From Mobilitalea torta (GTDB lineage Bacteria > Bacillota > Clostridia > Lachnospirales > Lachnospiraceae): a DNA stretch of 64,000 nucleotides. Position 1 is the stretch's first letter, and every line of letters begins with the position of its first letter. The translations under genes and the position numbers were made by a program. The stretch is from positions 1 to 64,000 of the forward strand of contig NZ_JBNPXH010000009.1 of assembly GCF_050433395.1 (NCBI RefSeq), read 5' to 3'. The notes beneath the pieces were generated by a model. That model searched no databases, was not told where the DNA came from, and saw only the letters and a list, made by a program, of their open reading frames with translations. Of this stretch, positions 57,508-64,000 are shown one piece after another.

Positions 57508-58344
57508 TTAATCCCTTCCTCGTAAATGATCCAGCTCTTCTTTTTTATTTCCGCTGCGCATTAAGGTCTCACCAATCAGTACCGCATCCACTCCGGCGGC
57601 TCTGAGAGCGGCAATATCTCCCGGACTTTGAATTCCGCTTTCCGCAACAAAGATAATATTCTCCGGCACCAGACTGCGAAGGCGGATGCTGTTTTGGATA
57701 TCCACCTGGAAGGTCTTTAAGTTCCGGTTATTCACTCCGATGATTCTGGCTCCCGCCTCCAGGGCCGAAGCGATCTCCTCCGCAGAATGAGCTTCCACCA
57801 ATGCCGACATCCCCAGCTCATTGCAAAGAGCAAGATAATCCTTAATTCTGACCGTATCCAGCAGGGAACAAATCAGCAGCACCGCATCCGCTCCTAACAG
57901 CTTTGCCTCATAGATCTGGTACTCGTCCAGGGTGAAATCCTTCCTTATCACCGGCAGGGGAACCTCCCTGCTGATCTCAGACAAATACCGGTCATCTCCC
58001 TGAAAGTACTCCGGTTCCGTTAATACGGATATGGCATCCGCACCTGCGGACACATATTCCCGGGCAATATCCAGATAGGGGAAATCCTCTGCAATTACCC
58101 CTTTGGATGGAGAAGCCTTCTTAATCTCACAGATGAAGGAAACCGGGCTGTTCCCCAGACGCACATTTTCTCCGCTCCTATTTCTCTTATCCAGGGCCTG
58201 TTCAAAGGCAAAGGCCTTTCTGCCGTGAAAATTCCGGATGCCTTCCGGACAATAGATTTTAGCCTTCAATTCCTCCTGGGACAGCCTGCTCTTAGCCCGC
58301 TCCACCCGGAGCTTCGCAGATGCTGCAATGGTATCCAGTATCAT
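57508..58344 (-). CDS. trpC: Indole-3-glycerol phosphate synthase
   Basis: 278 residues. TIM barrel that closes the indole ring. SFICEIKKASPSKGVIAEDF carries the substrate-binding Glu and catalytic Lys; VIRKDFTLDEYQIYEAK, GVNNRNLKTF and AESGI complete the active site. The start is taken at the ATG at 58344; the frame is open further but overlaps trpD. It follows trpD by 44 nt and trpF starts 2 nt after its stop. Confidence 0.95.
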   Translation of the reverse strand: MILDTIAASAKLRVERAKSRLSQEELKAKIYCPEGIRNFHGRKAFAFEQALDKRNRSGENVRLGNSPVSFICEIKKASPSKGVIAEDFPYLDIAREYVSAGADAISVLTEPEYFQGDDRYLSEISREVPLPVIRKDFTLDEYQIYEAKLLGADAVLLICSLLDTVRIKDYLALCNELGMSALVEAHSAEEIASALEAGARIIGVNNRNLKTFQVDIQNSIRLRSLVPENIIFVAESGIQSPGDIAALRAAGVDAVLIGETLMRSGNKKEELDHLRGRD

Positions 58345-58388
58345 ACTCGACACCGCCTTTCTGCCTATATTATGATAGTTACCGAAGA

Positions 58389-59396
58389 TCAAGCATTCGA
58401 TAAATGAATAAAACGGTTTAACTGCTCCATGGCCCTGCCGCTGTCAATGGTCTCAGCCGCCAGCCTCACGCATTCCCGCAGGGTAATATTGTTATAGGAC
58501 ATGTAGAGGCAGACCGCGCTGTTCAGCAGTACGATATCCCTCTTCGGCCCCCGCTCTCCCTGTAGAATGCTTTTTGCTATCCCGGCATTCTGCTCCGGGT
58601 CGCCTCCTACCAGTTCCTCCGGCCTGCAATACTCAAAGCCGAATTGGCGTGGATCCAGGAAGAAGCTGTTGACCTGACCGCTGTTCACTTCGCATACGGT
58701 GGTTTTTGCGCTCAGGGATACCTCATCCAGTCCGTCATGCCCGTGGACCACCATGGCCCGCTTTACTCCCAGATTCGCCAATACCCTGGCCATGGGCTCC
58801 ACCAGATTCTCATCATAGACTCCCAGCAACTGAAGATTGGCATCCGCCGGACTGGACAGAGGGCCAAGAATATTAAATATCGTCCTGACTCCCAGCTCTC
58901 TTCGCACCGGAGCGGCGTATTTCATTGAGGAGTGGTACAGCGGGGCAAATAAGAAGCAGATGCCGATCTCTCTCAGAATTTCTTCGCTCTTCTCCACCGG
59001 AATGTCGATCTTCACTCCAAGGGCCTCCAATACATCGGCGCTTCCGCATTTGCTGGAAACACTCCGGTTGCCGTGCTTTGCCACCGGAATTCCGGCAGCG
59101 GATATAACCAGGGAGGAAATGGTGGAAATATTAAAGGTAAAGGCCTCGTCTCCTCCTGTTCCCACAATGTCAAGCACATCCCCCGTATGTTTCAATTTTT
59201 GGCCGTATTTTCTCATAATCATGGCGCAGGCCGTGATCTCATCGATGGTCTCCCCCTTCATCCGGATCGCCGTAATGAAACCGGCGATCTGGGCATTGGT
59301 AGCATTCCCGCTCATAATCTCATCCATTACTGCCTTGGTCTCTTCCAGGGTCAGATGCTCCCTGTTTAATACCTTATAGATTGCCTGTTGTATCAT
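58389..59396 (-). CDS. trpD: Anthranilate phosphoribosyltransferase
   Basis: 335 residues. Transfers phosphoribose from PRPP to anthranilate. All standard motifs are present: GTGGD (79-83), KHGNR (107-111), SSKCGSAD, RRELGVRTIFNILGPL, and the metal-binding DGLDEVS. The start at 59396 follows GGAGGG by about 5 nt. It is the canonical enzyme of the pathway; compare the divergent paralogue at 53761. Confidence 0.96.
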   Translation of the reverse strand: MIQQAIYKVLNREHLTLEETKAVMDEIMSGNATNAQIAGFITAIRMKGETIDEITACAMIMRKYGQKLKHTGDVLDIVGTGGDEAFTFNISTISSLVISAAGIPVAKHGNRSVSSKCGSADVLEALGVKIDIPVEKSEEILREIGICFLFAPLYHSSMKYAAPVRRELGVRTIFNILGPLSSPADANLQLLGVYDENLVEPMARVLANLGVKRAMVVHGHDGLDEVSLSAKTTVCEVNSGQVNSFFLDPRQFGFEYCRPEELVGGDPEQNAGIAKSILQGERGPKRDIVLLNSAVCLYMSYNNITLRECVRLAAETIDSGRAMEQLNRFIHLSNA

Positions 59397-59518
59397 AATT
59401 CCCTCCATCGTACCGCTTTGCGGTATCCCAAAAAGTCATGGTTCCTGTTTCTCCTGTGGAATCTGTATGAAGAAGCTTTTTCCCAAGGAGGATCATTTTG
59501 CCGGCATCCTTTTTCACA

Positions 59519-60133
59519 TCAGCCAGCCATATCCGCTCTTTGCATCAGTGAATAGGTGCTTTCGCTGCCTGTCTCCAGGAAATTCTTCATAATCACTTCT
59601 CCCTGGGGCGTCAGAATGGATTCCGGATGAAACTGCAGGCCGTAGATCTCATATCGGCGATGCTTCACCGCCATAATCTCTCCCTCCTCATCCTCGGCAA
59701 TCACCAGCAGATCATCCGGCAGGGTCTCCTTACCGGCGATCAGGGAATGATATCTGGCTGCCTGGATGATGGGAGGCAATCCATGAAATACCCTGGCTCC
59801 GTTGGCAATATGGATGCTGCTCTGCTTTCCGTGCATGAGATGCTTTGCCAGAGTAATCTCTGCACCAAAGACCTCACAGATGGCCTGATGTCCCAGGCAT
59901 ACCCCAAGGATCGGAACTTCTCCCTTCAGGTGTTCTATAACCTCCTCGCATATCCCGGCATCCTTTGGGTATCCCGGCCCCGGAGACAGAATAATGTGGG
60001 TTGGTCTCAGCGCTCTGATCTCTTCCAGAGTCATTTCGTCGTTGCGTATTACCTTCATGTCGGCACCCATACCGCCGGCAAGCTGCACCAGATTATAAGT
60101 AAAACTGTCATAATTATCAATCAATAATATCAT
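59519..60133 (-). CDS. trpG: Anthranilate synthase glutamine amidotransferase component
   Basis: 204 residues, class I amidotransferase. The oxyanion and Cys motif is GVCLGHQAICE, the His-Glu pair is in LQFHPESIL, and the N-terminus is LLIDNYDSFTYNLVQLAG. It supplies ammonia to TrpE. The start at 60133 follows AGGAGGCGGG. It may also serve PabA function, as is common, but no pabB is near. A 122-nt gap separates it from trpD. Confidence 0.95.
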   Translation of the reverse strand: MILLIDNYDSFTYNLVQLAGGMGADMKVIRNDEMTLEEIRALRPTHIILSPGPGYPKDAGICEEVIEHLKGEVPILGVCLGHQAICEVFGAEITLAKHLMHGKQSSIHIANGARVFHGLPPIIQAARYHSLIAGKETLPDDLLVIAEDEEGEIMAVKHRRYEIYGLQFHPESILTPQGEVIMKNFLETGSESTYSLMQRADMAG

Positions 60134-60181
60134 ATTAATGCCCGCCTCCTTTTGAATCGTTCCCACGGTAAAACCGGATTT

Positions 60182-61654
60182 TTATACCACATCCCCGGCA
60201 TTGATAATAGCCTCAATTACTGCCTTAGCTTTATTGCCGGATTCCTCATATTCCTTCACCGGTACACTGTCGGCGACAATACCTCCTCCGGCCTGGACAT
60301 ATACCTTGCTATCCTTTTTTACCGCCATTCGGATGGCAATACAGGTGTCCATGTTACCGGTAAAGTCAATGTATCCTATGGCTCCTCCATAGATCCCTCT
60401 GGGCGACTTCTCCAGCTCCTCTATGATTTCACAGGCACGAATCTTAGGTGCTCCCGACAGGGTTCCTGCCGGAAGGATTGCATTGATGGCATCCAGAGCA
60501 TCCATGCCCCCACGTAGGGTTCCTTCCACTTCTGAAGTAATGTGCATGATTCTGGAATACTTCTGGATTTTCTTATATGAGGTAACCTTGACACTGTTGT
60601 ATTCTGCAATTCTGCCGATATCGTTTCTTGCCAGATCCACCAGCATATTGTGCTCGGAAAGCTCCTTCTCATCGGCAAGCAGTTCCCTTTCCAGGGCCTC
60701 ATCCTCCTCTGCATTCCCGCCCCTTGGCCTGGAGCCTGCAATGGGGAAAGTAGTGAGACGTCCATCCTTCAGTCGGATCAAAGTTTCCGGAGATGCCGAC
60801 ATTAACTGAACCTCCTTGTTCTGCAGGAATACCATATAAGGGGAAGGGTTGGTTGTTCTGAGTACACGGTAGGCATTTAACAGGCTCTCTTCGTAATCCG
60901 TCTCAAAACGCCTGGAGATTACCGCCTGAAAAATATCCCCGTTCACGATATATTCCTTCGTCTTCTCCACCAGCCCGCAATACTCCTCTTCTGATACATT
61001 GCAGATAAAGTCCGGTTTTCCCGCAGCGCTCTCCTTCTGGAAAATTACCGGCTCCAGGATAAGGGCGGTCAGCCGCTCCAGCTCAGCTACCGCCTTATCA
61101 TACGGATCAGCCTCCTGCCCTGCATTCCGGGCATCTTTTGTATTCATATTTACCACAATACAAATCTTCTGCTTCAGATGGTCATAGGCAATTACTTTAT
61201 CAAAGAGCATCAAGTCAAAATCATGAAACTCACTGCTTCTCAGCTTTAATACAGGTTCCGCATAGCCAATCATCTCATAGCCGAAATAACCAACCAGACC
61301 CCCGGTGAAGGGCGGCATACCTGCCAGCCTTGGCGCCTTGTACTGCTGGAGCAGATTTCTTAATATCTGAAAAGGCTCCCCTTCTGCTGCCTCCGGTCCG
61401 CTGCCCCGGTCAATCATTACCCTGTGGTTCTTGCAGGTTACATGTACGATAGGATCAAAGCCCAGGAAGGAATACCTTCCCCATTTTTCTCCCCCTTCAA
61501 TGCTTTCCAGCAGGTAATACCTCTCGCTGATCTGCGATATCTTACGCAATAAGGTAATGGGCGTAATAATATCCGCATAGATTTCTTTACAGAGGGGTAT
61601 CATGTGATATTCATTTTTTAACAATTCCATTTCCTTGCGGCTGGGAGTCACCAT
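60182..61654 (-). CDS. trpE: Anthranilate synthase component I
   Basis: 490 residues. Converts chorismate and ammonia to anthranilate. The feedback site LLES (residues ~48-51) with RYSFLGFDP indicates inhibition by tryptophan. The C-terminal chorismate-binding core has GDIFQAVISRRFE, PSPYMVFLQ, TFPIAGSRPRGG, ELLADEKELSEHNMLVDLARND and GAPKIRACEIIEELE. It is the first gene of the operon, preceded by a Trp T-box leader. The ATG at 61654 is preferred, with AAGGTGAGG upstream. Confidence 0.96.
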   Translation of the reverse strand: MVTPSRKEMELLKNEYHMIPLCKEIYADIITPITLLRKISQISERYYLLESIEGGEKWGRYSFLGFDPIVHVTCKNHRVMIDRGSGPEAAEGEPFQILRNLLQQYKAPRLAGMPPFTGGLVGYFGYEMIGYAEPVLKLRSSEFHDFDLMLFDKVIAYDHLKQKICIVVNMNTKDARNAGQEADPYDKAVAELERLTALILEPVIFQKESAAGKPDFICNVSEEEYCGLVEKTKEYIVNGDIFQAVISRRFETDYEESLLNAYRVLRTTNPSPYMVFLQNKEVQLMSASPETLIRLKDGRLTTFPIAGSRPRGGNAEEDEALERELLADEKELSEHNMLVDLARNDIGRIAEYNSVKVTSYKKIQKYSRIMHITSEVEGTLRGGMDALDAINAILPAGTLSGAPKIRACEIIEELEKSPRGIYGGAIGYIDFTGNMDTCIAIRMAVKKDSKVYVQAGGGIVADSVPVKEYEESGNKAKAVIEAIINAGDVV

Positions 61655-61826
61655 ATTCCTCACCTTATTTTCATCCAGGGGATGAAAACTCCTTTCTTAA
61701 ATTTCATCTTGATTCTTATTTCGTCTTGATTTGTTCGATAACAGTTCATTCCCCTATACACATGGGATCTATGTGTATATTCATAAATGCATATGCAAGA
61801 GTTAGAACACAGCCTCTGATTGCAAT

Positions 61827-62110
61827 AAAAAAAAGCCTCTGCCCCTGCTATTACAGGGACAAAAGCTTCAGCTTCTGCGGTACCACCCGGTTTGATGTAG
61901 TATGAATACATCCTCTCATTCTGCATACTATCATATGCACCCCACTGATAACGGACAGGGTTCCCGTAAGCGTCTACTTTCATACTTCATGATTTCAAGC
62001 TTCCCTCACAAGTCCATTCAGAATTCCTATTGTAACCGCATTCCCACCCTTAGCGGCTCTCTGTGTACAAATCCGAACTCTTACTTCTCTTGCTCATCGG
62101 TTTCTGTTAT
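61827..62110 (-). ncRNA. Tryptophan T-box riboswitch
   Basis: The leader upstream of trpE has the T-box consensus GGGTGGTACCGC (61877-61888) followed by a 15-bp intrinsic terminator (61827-61868). Stem I features are seen upstream: the GA motif region AGAGAAGTAAGAG, the AG bulge and loop CAGAGAGCCGC, and the specifier region GAATGGACTTGTGAGGG. The specifier codon is UGG (62014-62016), so uncharged tRNA-Trp should open the terminator and turn on the trp operon. Confidence 0.93.
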
Positions 62111-62117
62111 TAAGCGC

Positions 62118-62147
62118 ATTATAACAGGGTACAAATATTTTTGTCAA
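62118..62147 (-). promoter_or_regulatory. Sigma-A promoter of the trp operon
   Basis: Minus-sense TTGACA (62142-62147), 18-nt spacer, TATAAT (62118-62123). The start point would lie near 62111, giving a T-box leader of about 450 nt before trpE. Confidence 0.88.
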
Positions 62148-62165
62148 GAAGAAATTTTACAATGT

Positions 62166-63083
62166 TTATATACTATCTGCTTTAATAGGCAATACATAAT
62201 CTATAATTACTTTCTCGCCCCGATTGAAAGGCTCACAATAGCGCTCGTCCGTGTATACCTCACACCAGTAAAAATGATCATGGTCAATTTCCCGGCCGGT
62301 TTTCTCAATCGCTTCCGTAATCAATAAATATGCCGAAGCAAGGATTTCTGCAGCATTACTTCCTTCAATTTGAACATGTGCCGTGAATCCGCCAGGGACA
62401 TACTTTGCAAACAGACCATCCGGTATTTCCGTACCAACCTGTACAAAATCTCCGATAATGAATTCAAAATGATTCATATCCTTAAAATTGTACATCATAC
62501 CGATCCCGGCATTGGAATCAATATCTTCGCAGCATTTTACTTCTGCCAGCCTGTCTAATTTCTCAGCCGCGTTACTTTCGAAGAAGCCTCTCCACACAGC
62601 TCCGGCCTCAGAAAAGGATGTTTCACGATACATTCCTACCATCAGGCGCTCTCCGGCTTCCTTATACACAATCTTTTTCATTTCTGCCATAATACGTTTT
62701 CCTCCTATAAATCTCATTTCTGAATAATTAATCGGAAGATAGTTATTTAGTCTGGCAGCTTCAAGCTTTGCTTCTGACGGCGTGATGCCATGGTGCTCTT
62801 TGAATGCACGTGAAAATGCGGAATGTGAATGAAATCCATACTTTATTGCCGCATCCAGAACAGAAATACCGCTGTTTTTCAGATCATACCCGGCTAAGGT
62901 CAGCTTGCGTTTTCTTACATAGTCGGCGATACTGACACCCGATACAAAAATAAAAATACGTTGGAACAACGCCGCTGGGCTCATGGCAATTTTTGATATT
63001 TCATTATAATCAATTTCACAGCCTTCATATATGTTTTTTTCAAGATACTGTATCACATCATCAAAGATTTTACTGCTGTTCAT
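62166..63083 (-). CDS. AraC-family regulator with GyrI-like effector domain
   Basis: 305 residues. Two AraC-type HTH motifs are within ~1-110 (ISKIAMSPAALFQRIFIFVS, AAIKYGFHSHSAFSRAFKEHHGITPSEA). The C-terminal ~155 residues match the GyrI-like small-molecule-binding domain (MYRETSFSEAGAVWRGFFES, GGFTAHVQIEGSNAAEILAS, CEVYTDERYCEPFNRGE). Such proteins sense drugs or lipophilic cations. It ends 18 nt before the trp -35 box. No exporter is adjacent. Confidence 0.92.
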   Translation of the reverse strand: MNSSKIFDDVIQYLEKNIYEGCEIDYNEISKIAMSPAALFQRIFIFVSGVSIADYVRKRKLTLAGYDLKNSGISVLDAAIKYGFHSHSAFSRAFKEHHGITPSEAKLEAARLNNYLPINYSEMRFIGGKRIMAEMKKIVYKEAGERLMVGMYRETSFSEAGAVWRGFFESNAAEKLDRLAEVKCCEDIDSNAGIGMMYNFKDMNHFEFIIGDFVQVGTEIPDGLFAKYVPGGFTAHVQIEGSNAAEILASAYLLITEAIEKTGREIDHDHFYWCEVYTDERYCEPFNRGEKVIIDYVLPIKADSI

Positions 63084-63163
63084 ATCTTAATCCTCCGTGA
63101 TTTATATATTAAAGCATGGAACGCCATTTTGCTTTGCATTCGGTGTACAAATTCTGCACAGGG

Positions 63164-63782
63164 CTATGGCAGGATTTGCTCAAGGTCTTTTGGCAGTAAA
63201 TAATCCAGTACAGATATTGTATTTTCTATAAACTCAAAATCAGAAACTATATAGTGGGTATTTTCCACGGTATAGTCTACCCTTAACATGGATTTATCAC
63301 TAAACCTGTGATAACTGTGATTCAAATAGATACAGGAGGACGGGTCATCCTTTATAATTTCCTCCTGCTTCATTCCTCTTGATATATTTTCAAATAATGC
63401 CTTGTCGGCAAGCGTCGAGACCAGAAAGCCATCAATCATATGGTAGCTCCCCTTGAATTCTTCATACAGCAGAAATAAATATTGACCTCCTTCCATATGG
63501 GAAACCGAATAAAACATATCTTTCTCTTTGTTATATCTTACTATGTCAATGAGACCATCTGATTTCAAGCTTTCAAGATCATATACAACAGACATTAACA
63601 TTCTTTCTCCATACGGAATATTCAGGGATTGTATTTTAGAGGAGAATTCCTGTTCTCTGATTGCGGATATGTCTGACCTGTTATCATACAATAATTTTTC
63701 TTCTTTCTTACAAGCCGTAATCCCCAGAAACAAGAAGAGAAGAACTAAGAAATACATTGATTTTTGATATTTTCCTCATCAT
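63164..63782 (-). pseudogene. Lipoprotein gene with probable 5' frameshift
   Basis: The main frame (63164-63757) encodes 197 residues with a hydrophobic start and lipobox GITAC, then KKEEKLLYDN and a mixed polar domain of no known family. Its ATG has no well-spaced ribosome site and its signal lacks the usual basic N-terminus. A perfect GGGAGG lies 8 nt before an ATG at 63782 in another frame, whose product begins MMRKISKIN. Removing one base near 63757 would join this to YFLVLLFLFLGITAC, a textbook lipoprotein signal. It may be a real frameshift or a sequence error. Confidence 0.6.
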
Positions 63783-63901
63783 TTTTTGATCCTCCCTCAT
63801 ATATATGCTTCCCATTATATTCATAGTGGAGCAGGAGCTGTAACAAGGACGCACAATTTTCTTATGCCGTTAACCGTCTTTTTCCATCGATATAGGTCAA
63901 A

Positions 63902-64000
63902 TCAGTGAAGGAAAGGGCGTAACTCTGCGGAAACATTATGTCTGTAATATGCGGGCTGATGGGTCTGCCATACTAGCTCTTTATTGAAGGTTTCGCAGAA
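63902..64000 (-). CDS. Possible 3' end of a gene running off the window
   Basis: A minus-strand frame is open from the window edge to a TGA at 63902, about 32 codons, with the piece KELVWQTHQPAYYRHNVSAE. It is too short to identify, and no family is suggested. The 120 nt between it and the lipoprotein gene show nothing clear. Confidence 0.2.
   Translation of the reverse strand, partial: FCETFNKELVWQTHQPAYYRHNVSAELRPFLH

Noticed and set aside
61660..61983. 107-codon minus-strand open frame upstream of trpE
   Set aside because: It runs through the T-box, antiterminator and terminator of the trp leader, and its product has no family features.

Overview
The window looks like chromosome of an anaerobic, endospore-forming member of the Clostridia, probably Lachnospiraceae-like. 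The evidence is a three-component spore germinant receptor (GerA/GerC/GerB), a small DUF3787-like spore-type protein, pyruvate:ferredoxin oxidoreductase, a clostridial ferredoxin, rubrerythrin, V/A-type rather than F-type ATPases, and a Trp T-box riboswitch. No tRNA, rRNA, CRISPR array, phage or intact insertion sequence was seen.

Layout. 1-7.1 kb: ferredoxin, GNAT acetyltransferase, DUF421 membrane protein and an M23 peptidase on the plus strand, meeting a minus-strand ger operon. 7.2-13.3 kb: a small conserved protein, nifJ, a DUF3787-like protein and a DUF438/hemerythrin/PAS protein. 13.4-15.9 kb: an HTH-TPR regulator with an MFS exporter. 16-25.4 kb: gnd-zwf-cyclase, DUF1858 protein, NTF2-like protein, tag, nitroreductase, nitronate monooxygenase, rubrerythrin, a histidine phosphatase and a cysteine-rich Crp/Fnr regulator. 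25.7-45 kb: two complete V/A-ATPase operons placed head to head around a LacI-family gene. 45-53.7 kb: msrA, an XRE membrane regulator, an FtsX fragment, an ABC transporter with a TetR regulator, a TipA-like MerR regulator, and a small cassette holding a secreted protein, an unrecognised 133-aa protein and two paralogous 33-aa membrane microproteins. 53.8-62.2 kb: a T-box-controlled trpEGDCFBA operon ending in a second, divergent trpD. 62.2-64 kb: an AraC/GyrI-type regulator, a probably frameshifted lipoprotein gene and a possible gene end.

How the parts fit. Two stress-type genes 7 kb apart (DUF438/hemerythrin and DUF1858) carry near-identical TGTGAT-N4-ATCACA palindromes. Each palindrome is centred exactly 41.5 bases upstream of the start point inferred from a -10 box. 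The Crp/Fnr protein in the same window has the CRP-like RExxxR recognition helix expected to read TGTGA, plus an N-terminal cysteine cluster, so a local redox or nitrosative regulon is a reasonable inference. The two ATPases have different rotor proteolipids. The first keeps the five-residue Na+ pocket known from Enterococcus NtpK; the second is a single-hairpin form without it, so they may couple to different ions.

Most notable for follow-up: the microprotein cassette (52.1-53.7 kb), the CRP/FNR-type regulon, the twin ATPases with their operator-like palindromes, the TrpD paralogue with altered substrate-binding motifs, hydrophilic insertions in TrpF and Gnd, and an apparently mobile multi-hairpin palindromic element at two sites.
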